64,000 nt of DNA from Serripes groenlandicus (GCA_031761405.1 JASEVX010000007.1:40102652-40166651); one strand, 5' to 3'. Positions 44,642 to 56,961 are shown, counted from the first letter of the stretch. Numbers and translations: made by a program. The notes: generated by a model from the letters alone, not told the origin.

Positions 44642-46052
44642 GTTCTCCTTTTGAATGCATGAAAAATAAACACTGCCAAATTATAATTATTACTGGGTAA
44701 CTAGCCAGGAGTTAGCTAGAATATTTGCCTTGCTCAAAATCACATCCAGGATGATGAATTAGAAAGTTGTACTTAGTTGTCAATTGCATTCCAGTCGTCT
44801 TACGATGACTAGATTGAACGTCACTATGCATTGTCCCATTGTTTACTGAAGAATATTTCATCTTCTTGATTAGATAGTAGCGTACTTTATCATAGCACCA
44901 AGCAAATAGAAACCACCGATATATTGCGATAGCGTCGATCAAAATAGGCTTATCTATATCTTCTGATATGCTGTAAATAGATCATTATCTGTTTTAATCC
45001 TTATTGGATGCTTATAAATTTCGGACAAAGGGAATATTTAGACCTGCCAGCGTTACCACATATCTTGATTTCTCTTTGTCCTTACTAAGTACATTAATTT
45101 AAGGTAATGACTTTTAAAACATCCCTTTTACACTCTATATACAAGTGTGAGTTTTACAAATTAAAAACAAAAGACAAAGGCCAGTATATTAATTGAATGT
45201 ATGTAAATTTCTATTTAAGCGAAATTCATACTGTATCTAGTCTAAACAGTAACATAGAGAACCCTTCTATTGAATTGGTAAATGTAGTCTGGTTCCTTAC
45301 ACCCCATGATATATTACGCAGTAATAAGAAGAAGCGTCCCTTATTCACTTAACTTTTCAATTTAGAATTTTGACTAAATATAAATCTTAATATTTAGTCC
45401 ACGTTTTAGGTTTAATCCATATTCACCAACGCGTTTTAAACCGATCTCAATTTGGTCTAGTTTGTAAATGTCGTAAGCGGCCGCGCAGCGACTCTTGTTC
45501 CCGAATCAAGTTAGGAGCTAAAATAAAATACAGTACCATTCATCTATAGTCTATTTATAGATTTTAATTTTTATCGTAATTTCACATACATTTTTTATTT
45601 GCTTTGCTTTTAATAATCTGACTTTCATGTTCAGTACATACTTGATTCAAAGTTAACTTTGGGTATAATTGTCACTGCAAAATGCAGACATGAAAAGATT
45701 TAAACCACAGAAATATCTGTTTCAAGATCAATTTCGTTCTTGTTCGCTTTCGCAGTTTCACATTTATGAATATCGCGTTAATCGCGATATCGGTGTATTT
45801 TGCCTTGCCGACAACATGTTTTATCACGGATGCGATGTGAACATCCAGAAAACTTAAATGAAATGAAATATTCTGGTTATTACGAACAAAGTGTTATTGG
45901 ATTAACTGAACTGTATTTAACTTATCACTGTAAGTGTAGACAGCATTTCAACTATTATATCAACTGGTAAATTTACAGTTTAGAAATAAATTCAAGTAAA
46001 TTTTCATGCACAGGTTTAACGTTTTCAAAAAAATTGAAACTAGTTCCTATGT
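44642..46052. other. 1.4 kb without a recognisable gene
   Basis: No coding signal. A small hairpin (ATATCGCG, five bases, CGCGATAT) lies near 45769-45789. GTAAGCGGCCGCGCAGCG near 45472 is the only GC-rich spot. Confidence 0.4.
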
Positions 46053-46170
46053 TAAGCCTTTCCCACGTTCAACAGATATGATAGAAACAGTGTAGAAAAA
46101 GGATAAATGCAGCGTGATCAATTTCTCTTTTTGTCACAATCTAAACAAAAGTCGCTGCTCTTGTCAGTCT
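46053..46170. mobile_element. family A, internally deleted copy
   Basis: TTAAGCCTTTCCCACGTTCA is followed by ACAGTGTAGAAAAAGGATAA, GATCAATTTCTCTTTTTGTC and AAAAGTCGCTGCTC. Confidence 0.55.
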
Positions 46171-46301
46171 TTCGGATTACGTGTACATTTAAAAAATACG
46201 ATTCCTTGATTTTCTGAATGCTAATCACGACACGAGTTCACATCAGTTTCGTCAACTCGAGATTGTTCGTTTGTAATCCGACAGCTTTGATTTTCAATTG
46301 C

Positions 46302-46585
46302 TCAATTTGCCACAATAATTTCAACTCTTTTCAATTATCTTACTATCATTTATAGAGATTTTCTATGGTTTGTACTTGATGATTTTAAAGTCTGTCAGGG
46401 TAAACATCATTGAAATCATTGTGGCAAAAGGAGAAATTGCTCATAAAGAGCAATATCTGCATTTTCCACCATAATTTCAACACTTTTCAATTATCATACG
46501 ATCATTTATAGAGATCTTTTATATTTTTTTACTTGATAATTACAAAGTCGTCTACTGCAGATTTGTTTTATGTGGGAAACCGTTA
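46302..46585. mobile_element. family A, two overlapping partial copies
   Basis: ATTTGCCACAATAATTTCAA, through ATTTATAGAGATTTTCTATG, repeats as TTTTCCACCATAATTTCAAC, through ATTTATAGAGATCTTTTATA, about 155 bp later. The segment ends GTCGTCTACTGCAGATTTG, then TTTTATGTGGGAAACCGTTA. A central palindrome (GGAGAAATTGCTCATAAAGA) is present. Confidence 0.65.
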
Positions 46586-47187
46586 TCCACTATCATGACT
46601 TACCGATACAAACGAAAAACAGATTTTCTGTGTGTCAGCATTATTTGATAAAACATTATCATAACAGGGCGTGTGTTCCATAAAAATAGTTGATTGTTTT
46701 TGGTACTAATTTAAATTTATCATAACCTCTTGTCCATTTATCTTTAGTATTATATGTCACTTTTCATGATCAGTTTAACTCTAAAGTATCTCATTCACTT
46801 AAAACACAGACCCTGCCAGGTTAAATATCCTACATAAAATCTGGGCCACTGATACGTTTTAGTTGTCCCAGATAAAACTTATATCTTCAATAACCGATAT
46901 CAGCATTACTGACTACAGATTAAATTGTTCTAATGTTTGTGGATTTAAATGATTTTTTTTTATTTCTTCATGTGAAACGAAATATTGCGGCTTCTCTTTG
47001 ATGCTTTGCATCAAACATCCGTCTTGTATCCCTTTTGGTATGTATTGTGACAATTGAAATATAAGCCATGGGACTTCTATATAAGCAGCAGATACAGAAC
47101 GGAACAGAACTTTATTCGACAAGTACAAAGTCAATAATTTAAACAATAACAATACATTTAATACAGTTGCCAATGTCTCTATTAATC
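46586..47187. other. no recognisable feature
   Basis: AT-rich DNA with no supported feature. Confidence 0.4.
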
Positions 47188-47232
47188 ATACAAACACACG
47201 CATACACAAACACACGCATACACATACACATG

Positions 47233-47311
<79 letters not shown>

Positions 47312-47560
47312 ATACACACGCATACACAAACACAAGCATACACAAACACACACATACACAAACACACGCATTCACACGTATACACAAACACACGCACACA
47401 CATACACACGCATACACATACAAACGCACACAGATACACACGCATACATATACACACGCATACACATACACACACACACACACAGATACACACGCATACA
47501 TATACACACGTATACACATACACACGCATACACAAACACACGCATACACATATACACTCT
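47188..47560. repeat. CA microsatellite and ACACGCATAC minisatellite block
   Basis: A pure CA run of about 37 units (roughly 47236-47309) lies inside a longer region of CACACGCATACACAAA and CATACACATA units. The His/Thr-rich plus frame (160 residues) and the Cys/Val-rich minus frames (up to 142 residues) come from the repeat, not from genes. Confidence 0.95.
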
Positions 47561-47819
47561 CCCCCATGTATACTCCCGTAATGTTACAATTGATGAAGTA
47601 TAATACCTTTAAATATGAAATATGTATTGTTACAATAACAACCCGTTAATATTTGATTCTAAAGAAGAGGAAATCAAGAGGTTGACATCAACAAACGACT
47701 GCGTGAGGTATGGAATATACAAATAAATCTGATTAGTGATTTACTAAGTATATAAGCAATTCAATATAATATTAAGTATTAACCGAATAGACAACGTGGG
47801 CTGTATAACATACACCGGA

Positions 47820-48165
47820 GGTACATGTACAAACCGGTAATATTGTACACACGTGGAAGATATATCTAGTGCTATATTACAAACGCCGAAAATACATCAA
47901 GTGATATAGTATAAACACCAAAGATACATATATAACATACGCCGAATATATATCTAGTGATACATTATATACTCCAAAGATACATCTGATCCTCTATAAA
48001 ATACGCCGAATGTACATCTAGTGATATAGTACATGTATATACGCCAAACATACATCTGGTGCTATATAACATACGCCGAATAAACATTTAGTGATATAGT
48101 ATATTATACACCAAAGTACTATTATCAAATACATTGCAGATACATATAGGTTCTTATAACATATC
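47820..48165. repeat. diverged minisatellite, about 56-70 bp units, left part
   Basis: TACGCCGAA-type motifs recur at about 47885, 47941, 48005 and 48075. They alternate with RATACATCTAGTGATATAG and CACCAAAGATACAT. The same motifs resume at 49526. Confidence 0.7.
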
Positions 48166-49525
48166 CATGCTTACCAACTTTTTTTCATTCTCAAGGGGGA
48201 GTTTCATGATCTCAAAGTGGGAGATTGGGGTTTGAAGGGGGAGATTTTCAGTGCGATGAATTTAACAGTAGAAATTTTCACGATAGAACGGAATTTAGAT
48301 TACTATGCAGGAGACAATACTTTCAATATTTATAGGTAAAGAATAAAATAGACTCATTTTGAGAATGTTTTCTATTTAACAGAATATTTTCAACTGTATG
48401 TTAACATTTAAATATTGATTTGGCATGTTTTCAAATTCATGCATTGATATTAAAAAAACCTTTTAAATCAAGCAAGTTGTCTGTTGTGTCAATGACTTTT
48501 CATATTGCATCCAAGAAAGAACAAGAGCGTCAAATGTCACAAAATACGCCCGTCCTGTTTTTTTGAGACCAAGTATAGTGATAATTGGTTGTACATCAGC
48601 CAAACTTAGAGAGCAGACACTGTAAGTACAGTTTTGGCCATTTCGAGGGACATAATTTTGTAGTGACTAAGATAACGTTGTAAGTTATCAAACCTGACCA
48701 AGATATTCTGCCAATCAACAAATTGTCTAAATTTGTTGATGATCGGATAAAGGCTTCACAAGTTATTTAGCTGACAAGACCAATTTTAGGTAATTTCTAT
48801 AATTAAAGGGCAATAACTCTCTATCGACTGGAGCAATATGGCTTGTTATCAAACTTGTCCGAGATATTACGCCAATACACATTCTGACCAAATTTGGTGA
48901 TGATTGGACAAAGGCTCCTAAAGTTATTGAGCTGACAAGACAAATTAAAGGGCAATAACTCTTGATTGACTGGAGCGATGTGGCTAGTTATCGAACTTGT
49001 TTGAGATATTATGCCAATACACAATCTGACCAAATTTAGTGATGATTGGACAAGGCTTCTAAATTTATTGAGTTGACAAGACCAATTTTAGGTAATTTCT
49101 ATAATTAGAGGGCGATAACTCTCGATTGTATAAAAATCTTAACCACATTTAAATTATACCTACTTTTGAAGATTTACAAAAGCACATGTGTAATACATGA
49201 AATTCACAATTAAATGGTTATGAGAATAATATTAACATTCATACACCCACATACACGCACGTACAACCACATGTTCGCACATCAGCCTCACACATGAGCA
49301 ATAACTGTCAGAAATGAATATTATTTACATATAATACTTCCCATGGCTAATCCAACTACCAAAATAGTAATTGCAGCGGTTAAATAGAGACAACAGCTCA
49401 CACTAGCAAAACACTTTTTTTTTAAATTTCGAAAATCGTGAGTTTTTACCTCACGATCGTGGCGGTGGGGTTACCATATTCAAATCGTGAGACTCATGAT
49501 TGAATCTGGAGGGTTTGTAAGCATG
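48166..49525. mobile_element. 1360-bp insertion with short terminal inverted repeats, splitting the minisatellite
   Basis: It begins CATGCTTACCAACTTTTTTT and ends GGAGGGTTTGTAAGCATG, giving inverted termini of about 10-12 bp. The subterminal parts carry CTCAAAGTGGGAGATTGG (left) and AAATCGTGAGACTCATGATT (right). There is no coding capacity. The flanking minisatellite continues on both sides, which supports a discrete insertion. Confidence 0.65.
48650..49135. repeat. about 152-161-bp tandem repeat, 3 units, inside the insertion
   Basis: RAGATATTMYGCCAATMMAC begins at about 48700, 48861 and 49013. Each is followed by CTGACCAAATTTRGTGATGA, TTGGACAAAGGCT, AGCTGACAAGACCAATT and AAAGGGCAATAACTCT. 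Confidence 0.9.
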
Positions 49526-49610
49526 CATTTCTAGTGCTAAATAACATACATTGAAGGTACACTTAGTGATTTACAATATACATCGAAGATATAGAGTGTA
49601 ACATTACATA
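49526..49610. repeat. diverged minisatellite, right part
   Basis: CATTTCTAGTGCTAAATAAC, ATACATTGAAGGTACACTTA and GTGATTTACAATATACATCG resume the pattern broken at 48165. Confidence 0.6.
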
Positions 49611-49726
49611 CAGGCGGACATTGCTGTGTATACTCCCAGGCTCTCCCTATCCGTCTATGTCCGCCTTTATGTGATAAAGGTGGTATTTGTATCATTTGAC
49701 AAAATACATAAGTGAAACACCGAGAT

Positions 49727-49790
49727 ACTTGGCCGAGTGGTTAGCAACCGGGAATTTGCTGGAGTGCTCTTGCAATTAGACCACTGTAGT
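49727..49790 (+). repeat. 5' half of a tRNA-like sequence
   Basis: TACTTGGCCGAGTGGTTAGC is a strong A box of the Leu/Ser tRNA type. No B box follows at the right distance. It is probably a truncated SINE head or tRNA relic. Confidence 0.35.
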
Positions 49791-50204
49791 GGTCAGTTCG
49801 CATAAGGTGTTCTTCCTGGCGTTCTCGGACCAGTTCTCACCACACCTTTCTTTCCTTGCAAAGGGCTTCCTTCCCACATATACCTTTTTGTCGATTGATG
49901 AAGTTCGCATGGTTCTTGTCGCAATTACTTTTGGAAAATTATCGGACAGAATAAATGGCCGAACCATAGCACATAGTTCTAAAGAAAAATCAAATCCGTA
50001 TAAGTTAACTTAGATTTGATATTAACTACATATTGTTATTATTATCAATGTATGAAATTTCTGATCGAAAAATCACGAAGCAGTCCCTTTAGACCATTTC
50101 AAATTTCAAACATATAACTAATCATACTAAAACGACTTAGGACAAATTATTTAAAAAATGGAAAATCTTCATGAATGTTATTATGATTTCTAATTACTAT
50201 AAAA
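49791..50204. other. no recognisable feature
   Basis: Short overlapping frames (60-74 residues) on both strands have no recognised similarity. Confidence 0.4.
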
Positions 50205-50300
50205 GAGGTGAAGCATTAAGGCAAAATGAGAAATTGCTCAGTATGAGCAATTTCGTCTGTTGACACAGTGTTTTCAAAATCTGCAAGTGGAAAATGGGTA
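50205..50300. mobile_element. family A centre and right half
   Basis: AAGCATTAAGGCAAAATGAG, AAATTGCTCAGTATGAGCAA, TTTCGTCTGTTGACACAGTG, then TTTTCAAAATCTGCAAGTGG. Confidence 0.6.
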
Positions 50301-50921
50301 AATCATTTACGAGAAGTAAAGATCTGTATAATTTGTTTGACCCCAAAGGTATGAGAACGGTGCCTTGAATGCATATATTTACGCGAAATGTGTGTCGCTG
50401 TTGTCAGTTCTTCCTTAACACCTTGACTGTGTGGCGAATTGTGTAACAGTGTAGAGCCAGATAAAACTACGGAGATGCGCATGTTGATCTGAATCGCCCC
50501 TGATCCCGAATTGGACTATGATTGGTTTTCTTATTGCACGTGGATCATTGAATAACATAAGTGTTAGGTCTATCTGAAATTATTCCATTGACATATTATT
50601 TCTTATCTCTGTTGTATTTATTTAGCATTTACGCTATATATTGATTAAACGGATAACCTTATTATATAGCCCATCCGTGAGAAAGGTACTCGCTGCCTTT
50701 TGTGAGAATTTAACTTTCAAATCTGCTGGTGCATCCGTAGACTGGTCAATGTGAACTTGCAATGATTGGAAAAGCAAACTTGTACTTGTACTTGTTTCCA
50801 TGAACAGGCTCTGATATAGAAAATGCTCGTGGATTACGTGTAGGCCGAAAGTCATTGACAAGTTGGAGTGAGATAAAAATAGTATCTCCATTTCCATTTC
50901 CATTTGGACTTTTTTTTTTGA
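50301..50921. other. no recognisable feature
   Basis: A 99-codon minus-strand frame (50634-50933) has no recognised domain. It runs into the family A fragment, so it is probably incidental. Confidence 0.4.
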
Positions 50922-51054
50922 GCCATTTCTCATTTCGTCACAACACTTTCAACTCTATTTAATAATTAACATTGCATTTATTTCTTTCCTATAGTTATGT
51001 CTAGATATTCTTAAAGTCATAAACTACAGATATGTTATATTTCGAAAGGGTTAA
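50922..51054. mobile_element. family A right-half fragment
   Basis: GAGCCATTTCTCATTTCGTC, ACAACACTTTCAACTCTATT, then AAAGTCATAAACTACAGATA and the end TTTCGAAAGGGTTAA. Confidence 0.65.
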
Positions 51055-51140
51055 GTATGCATGTCGTGTCAAATCCTTGTTTTTCTTGGATAAATACTTA
51101 ATAAATAGAAAGTAATGGCTGATATCCTTACGTCTTCAAA
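51053..51140. repeat. segmental duplication, copy 1 (partner at 53264-53350)
   Basis: AAGTATGCATGTCGTGTCAA, through TTTTTCTTGGATAAA and AATGGCTGATATCCTTACG, matches 53264-53350 nearly base for base. Sequence to the left of both is a family A right half, so the duplication is longer than this block. Confidence 0.8.
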
Positions 51141-51410
51141 GAACTGTATCGAGATCATTGGTCTGAAAACAAACTGAACAATGTACTAGTACCTTAGAAT
51201 GGTTTTAAACCGATGGTGTATACAAATAATGATATTTTAACCTGGAAGCTATTGTACAGTGTGATTTTTAGCAATCGTCATAGTTAAACAATGTTTTCAA
51301 CTTGTTTATAATCATAGTTTGCCTAGGAATGAAAATGATTAACACAACTATTTTTAAATGAGATGCATTTTGCTATACGACGAGTTAATATATTTATGAA
51401 ATAAGGTATA

Positions 51411-51678
51411 CATTGATTAATTGATTGTTTGGTGTTTTACGCCGCTTTTAACAATTGTTCAGTTATATTACTGTTTCCTGGATAAGTTACCAGTACTACT
51501 GGTCCATTTATCCTGACACCTGCCAGACAGTCGTAATGCTAACCACGCAACCATGAGCGCCAAGGAGGGCACCCATTACTGTTATTTTAAAGTCTTCGTA
51601 TGTGCCGACCGGGGATAGAACCCACGACCTCCCGCATCCTAGGCAGACGCTCTATCACTACAACGAGGCGGTCAACTT
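51411..51678 (-). mobile_element. full-length SINE-A, possible 7-bp target duplication
   Basis: The inverted tail (TTGATTGTTTGGTGTTTTAC) is followed by ACCAGTACTACTGGTCCATT, TATCCTGACACCTGCC, TCGTAATGCTAACCACGC and a head with a decayed B box (GACCGGGGATAGAACCCACG). AGGTATA occurs at 51404-51410 and 51679-51685. Confidence 0.85.
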
Positions 51679-51685
51679 AGGTATA

Positions 51686-52497
51686 AGACGAGCTTGTGTC
51701 TTAAGTTTGGGTTGGAGATAGTTCAACTGGGGAGGGGATGAACTCTTCCTAATCGATACTATTCGTTTGCCAGACTGTCTGATAGAGAAACAACTCGTAT
51801 TTTTCCTTCCAATCGAAGGTACTTATTTGGCATTTAACCATATATTAGAATTCGTACACACAATTTTAATTAGCAGCACTCCTGGAAAACCAATCTGGGA
51901 ACATATGCGACCAGTGGAGAACATATCAGCCTGCGCTAATGTTGATCAAGGTCTACTGTGTTCGTCAAAATATTACAGAACGTTTTAAGACGATTATGAC
52001 AATCTATTTATATTAGACATGGTGGACGTGCAGACAGGACTTAATCTACACGTAATAATAAAGCTATTGTTTTTTTAGCACTCCCCAAATGCTCAACGTC
52101 TTTGGAAATCTCGTAGTATTACATTGTATGAATATCGACGGCTTAGATAAACAAAACAGACAATCAATGTCCCGATAGTCAATCAATCAATGTCTATATG
52201 TGCAACACATACATTATCTCTGATTCCAGCAATAGAAACATAAACAATACGTTTTCCATTGTGAGAGGGATTGATTCAGAGTTAGAGCAATGACCTTGTG
52301 ACACAAAGGGCCCGGCACATGAGATGCGCGATCGAAAATGCGGACCTTCTCACATACTCGGCGGGAGTACCGGTTGTGTATGCAGAAGGCATTCATCGGT
52401 GGTGATTTGTATAAGCTTTAAGCAGTTGCTTCGCAATAGATGCTCAAAAAAAAAATGTTTTAACAAAAACCTGCAAGCGTACATTTTCATTGACTAC
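51686..52497. other. no recognisable feature
   Basis: Short unrelated frames only. Nothing supported. Confidence 0.4.
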
Positions 52498-52640
52498 ATT
52501 TTCTTCCCACATACTGACGCATTTTGACGCATCTGCAGCTGGCTACTTTGAAAACATTATGGAAATTCCCTCAACTTTATTCAATAATTATACATTTACT
52601 TTCATTTATAAAGATTTTCCTTGTTTTTGACTAGATGTCT
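52498..52640. mobile_element. family A, partial copy
   Basis: TTTTCTTCCCACATACTGAC, then GCATCTGCAGCTGGCTACTT, TGAAAACATTATGGAAATTC and ATTTACTTTCATTTATAAAG. The right end is missing. Confidence 0.55.
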
Positions 52641-52697
52641 AAGAAAGTGGGATGTGGGATTGGTTTTAAAAAAACCCAAGCAAATTCATGAAATTTA

Positions 52698-53261
52698 TAT
52701 CCCCCGCTTGTAGGAAATATTGTAGGAAAAAAACGGTTCACATTTGTGACGATCGAACTTGGCCTAGCCCTTAAGGCATTTAACTTTGTTACCAAGTTTG
52801 AAAAAAAAAGTCTGTGGCAGTTATTGCACGGAAACAGCAACAAACGACATTTTTTGTTAAATAAGGGGCCATAACTCCACCGAATAAAGTCCGCCGAAAG
52901 TGACGATCGAACTTGGCCTAGCCCTTAAGGCATTTGACCTTGTTACCAAGTTTGAAAAAAAAAGGTTCACATTTGTGGCAGTTATTGCACGGAAACAGCA
53001 ACAAACGACATTTTTTGTTAAATAAGGGCCCATAACTCCACCGAATAAAGTCCACCGAAAGTGACGATCGAACTTGGCGTAGCCCTTAAGGCATTTAACC
53101 TTGTTACAAAGTTTGAAAAAGAACGGTTTAAATTTGTGGCAGTTATTGCACGGAAACGAAGTGTGACAGACAGACAGACAGACAGACGGACAGACAGACG
53201 GACAGACGGACAAACCGAAATTAATAACCCCCCATTTTTTTCGTCGAAAAAGCGGGGGATA
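52698..53261. mobile_element. 564-bp TIR element with an internal tandem repeat and GACA tract
   Basis: It starts TATCCCCCGCTT and ends AAGCGGGGGATA, perfect 12-bp inverted termini with a possible TA flank. The interior holds about 2.6 units of a 154-161 bp repeat (GTGACGATCGAACTTGGCST at 52746, 52900 and 53061) and then a GACAGACAGACGGACA tract (about 53167-53212). It is non-coding. It interrupts a duplicated segment, so its ends are well defined. Confidence 0.85.
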
Positions 53262-53263
53262 AA

Positions 53264-53350
53264 AAGTATGCATGTCGTGTCAAATTCATTTTTTTCTTGG
53301 ATAAAACTAATAAATTGATAATAATGGCTGACATCCTAAGTGTTCGTAGT
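53264..53350. repeat. segmental duplication, copy 2
   Basis: Partner of 51053-51140. The TIR element lies immediately to the left. Confidence 0.8.
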
Positions 53351-53373
53351 CCAGAAAGGAGTATATATAAATG

Positions 53374-53392
53374 TTCAAAAAAAAAAAAAAAA
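53374..53392. repeat. poly-A tract
   Basis: A run of about 18 A, without a recognisable retroelement beside it. Confidence 0.9.
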
Positions 53393-53696
53393 AATACTCA
53401 AGATTGTTTAAGTCGGTATATTTCCATGACGTTGTTCCAATAATCTTTTTGGGTGTCGTCTGAACCGTCTCCTGAAAGTAAACATGATAAACAAGTTGTC
53501 TTGGACTCCTAATCCAATTACACAGATAGACTAGACAGTGTAGATTGTATAAAGTGATGCTTTTGTCAGTTATGTCTCTTCAAATGTCCAATAAAGCACA
53601 TATAGAGACTTTCATTATACAACTTATTGTCCAGCAGATTAATGCAAAATTCTAGAAAAGGTTTACTAATCGTGGTAAAAGCGTGACATTTTGTAC

Positions 53697-53718
53697 ATAT
53701 ATATATATATATATATAT
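53697..53718. repeat. short AT microsatellite
   Basis: About 10 TA units. Confidence 0.9.
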
Positions 53719-56163
53719 CCGGATGGACTATACAATTAAATTAAGATACGGAGGTAAACTCAACATGATCAATTTCCGGTTGTATACCAGTTAATCTACC
53801 ACATACCCTAACAATCAATGACCATCTGTCTACAAAACGAGACTTTGAATGATATGCCTGCTTTAAATCCAGTTTTAAACGCATTTTATCTTTTAACTCC
53901 TATTTTAATGTCTTAAGATATAAATTAAAAAAATACAAAAAACAACTTCCGATGCCTGCAATGCTATTTCCGTTTCCTATTTTAACCAAATAAATGTTCA
54001 TTTTAATTTCAATGTTCATGCTCAAAGTAAGAACATTTGCCGTTGGGAGACCAAGTATATCAAATTGAAATTAATGCTAGTAAGACTGAGAATCTTTGGT
54101 ACCGTCTGTCCAGAGCGATTCATTCATTTCTCTCTTGCATTTATTTTTATTTGACACTTTCCAAGCTAAATACCCTGGCTGTGGTGCACGTTCTAATAAT
54201 ATTTAAACAATCATCTAATGAAGTCTTGATATAAATTTAAGAGGAGAAAACAATGATGGATCTCTTTGAACAGAAAACGGTCCACCTTCCGTCCATCTTC
54301 CATTTCAGTAAACAACGTATAAGAATTATTAAAAAAAGAAGACTGTTATCGTCATATCCAACATACAAAATACATATTTAATAAACCAACAGAACAATTG
54401 ATAACAAGTTTGACTGGATAACAGGCAACGGAAGACTTCCATCAAAGCGGTGGAGTTTCTTTTAGGACAGTGGCACCATGACTGATCACTTCAGTGTCAC
54501 AAGTTTACTAACACAATTGTTAGGATATTCATAGAGAGCATATTAACTAGGGAAGACGGTGTGGTGTGTTAACAAAATATCAGTCATAAACGATCGACAC
54601 GATTTTATGATTGCAATCATGAAGTAGCGAACATTTTCATGTTCATACATGAGCAGCATGCTGTAGCAGCAGGCAATAAACTTGTGTTAGTAAAACATAG
54701 TGACACATATATTCTTGTCATTTCTTTAAATCAACATATGATGCTTATTAAAGTTGCATCTTTCAACAAGATGTGTCTCGCATTTGGTTAAAGATGAAAA
54801 AAAGAAAAAAAAAGCTAATGAAGATTTAGGTACGTGATAACAATCACTCTATTTGTTATGTCATTCCATGTTTTAATGTTGGACATACAGTAACCCTCTA
54901 TCAGCACCCTCTATGAGCAATATGGTTGTTTCCCAGAAGTTATTTGTTGATGACATTCACTACAGATTCTTAGAAAAAATGATTATGTTATGATGAAAAT
55001 CGCACATTATATTTCCCAATACTTCACATATTGTGTGAGAACTATTTTATCCAATAATACACAAACTAGAGACTTTTATTATACTTGAACGCACAATGGC
55101 TATGCATGTGGTTCTGTGGTTCTTTATTGACGATGTCATTCTAATTTCTACTATGTTTTTATATCAGATTAATTTCCAGGAAACTTCTATCATCTATATG
55201 TAAATGTCATAGAGGAAATTTGTTTTAACTCAGTCGACAATTATTATGGATTCTTAGAAACACTGACTATGTTTCGATAGAAGATAGACGTAATATTTCT
55301 CAGAATTATCAATTTGTGATTTGTTTGTCTATAATTGTCTATAAATTGGTCTACACATATTATGGGTTGTCGTCTGAAAGCAAACATGATAAACAAGCTT
55401 TCTTGGACCCCAAGCCAAGTACACCGATAAACTAGACGGTGTATATTGTATAAAGTGAAGCTATGGTCAGGTCTGTCTATTCAATAGTTCAATAAAACAC
55501 ATATATAGAGACTTTTATCGTACATTATACAATTTATAGTCCAGCATAATGAATGAAAATTCTAGAAAAAGTGTACTATTCGAAGAAAAGCACTATGCAT
55601 ATATCCGGATCGAATGTACAATCAAATAAGATATGGAGGCAAGATGACAATGATCATCTTCCTATGTATTTCAATTTAGCCGCCATGTACCTAAGTAATC
55701 CACGACAAACAGGGTTGAATGCTATGCCCTAAATACAGTTTTAAGCTCATCTTATAAAACCCTTTTAATGTCTACAGATATAATTTTTTAAAAATCCCAT
55801 CTCCCGATGCATGCAGTGTTATTTCCGTTTCCTATTTTCATCAAATAATTGTTCATTTAAACTTTAATAATCTGCTCAAAGTAAATACTTTTCCCGTTTG
55901 GAAGATCAAAAATATCAAATTGAATTCAATGTTAGAAATAATATTCTTGTCTGGGCCCATGTATTGGGTGACGGAGAAGCTAAGTACCATTTGTCCAGAG
56001 CGACGATTTATTCTTGCCTCTCTTGCATTTCTCGTTATTCGACATGTTTCCAACGTAAATACCCTTCTGTTGATTCGCTATATAACAGTATTCAAAATAT
56101 CATTTAACAAAGTCCTGATTATATATAAAGGGAAAAAAATGCTGGATTTTTTAAAACAGAAAT

Positions 56164-56562
56164 CGGGTCCATCTTCCGTTAAAACAACGTAGAAGAATTA
56201 TTAATAAAGACGATTGTCGTTTCTTCTTAAATTTCTTCATATCCTGCCGGTCAAGAGAAAGTGACCTACATTGTGAGGCATTAAAATCAATCCTTCCTGA
56301 ATGCTGTTATTACCAATTGAAACTTCTATACTTGTTAAACGTCACAACTCGTATCTCGAGATACAGAATCAGAGGCTTCAGATGGTTCAACGTCGGTGAA
56401 ATCACTGCCACAACGAACCATCATGCAATTCGGGGAAGAAGATACACACACAGAAGTGATTCACAACATACACAATATATCTTTTATAAACCGGAAGACA
56501 GGCATAACATATGAGAAAATGTTTGACGCAGGAACACAGACAAAGGAAGACTTCCCTCAAAG
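56164..56562. repeat. 399-bp direct tandem duplication, copy 1
   Basis: The sequence from CGGGTCCATCTTCCGTTAAA (56164) is repeated, apparently without change, from 56563. Both copies give the same 65-residue frame (56317-56514 and 56716-56913). 399 is divisible by 3 but no frame spans the junction. Confidence 0.93.
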
Positions 56563-56961
56563 CGGGTCCATCTTCCGTTAAAACAACGTAGAAGAATTAT
56601 TAATAAAGACGATTGTCGTTTCTTCTTAAATTTCTTCATATCCTGCCGGTCAAGAGAAAGTGACCTACATTGTGAGGCATTAAAATCAATCCTTCCTGAA
56701 TGCTGTTATTACCAATTGAAACTTCTATACTTGTTAAACGTCACAACTCGTATCTCGAGATACAGAATCAGAGGCTTCAGATGGTTCAACGTCGGTGAAA
56801 TCACTGCCACAACGAACCATCATGCAATTCGGGGAAGAAGATACACACACAGAAGTGATTCACAACATACACAATATATCTTTTATAAACCGGAAGACAG
56901 GCATAACATATGAGAAAATGTTTGACGCAGGAACACAGACAAAGGAAGACTTCCCTCAAAG
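56563..56961. repeat. 399-bp direct tandem duplication, copy 2
   Basis: Partner of 56164-56562. After ACTTCCCTCAAAGCGG the copies part: copy 1 continues GTCCATCTT, while this one continues TGGAATTTC. Confidence 0.93.

Noticed and set aside
47167..47649. His/Thr-rich plus frame and Cys/Val-rich minus frames over the CA block
   Set aside because: Translation of a CA/ACGCATAC repeat in different frames.
53061..53318. Arg/Thr/Asp-rich frame near 53.2 kb
   Set aside because: Generated by the GACAGACGGACA tract inside the TIR element.
56317..56913. Duplicated 65-residue gene pair
   Set aside because: The identical frames reflect the 399-bp duplication itself. There is no similarity to known proteins and no longer exon context.
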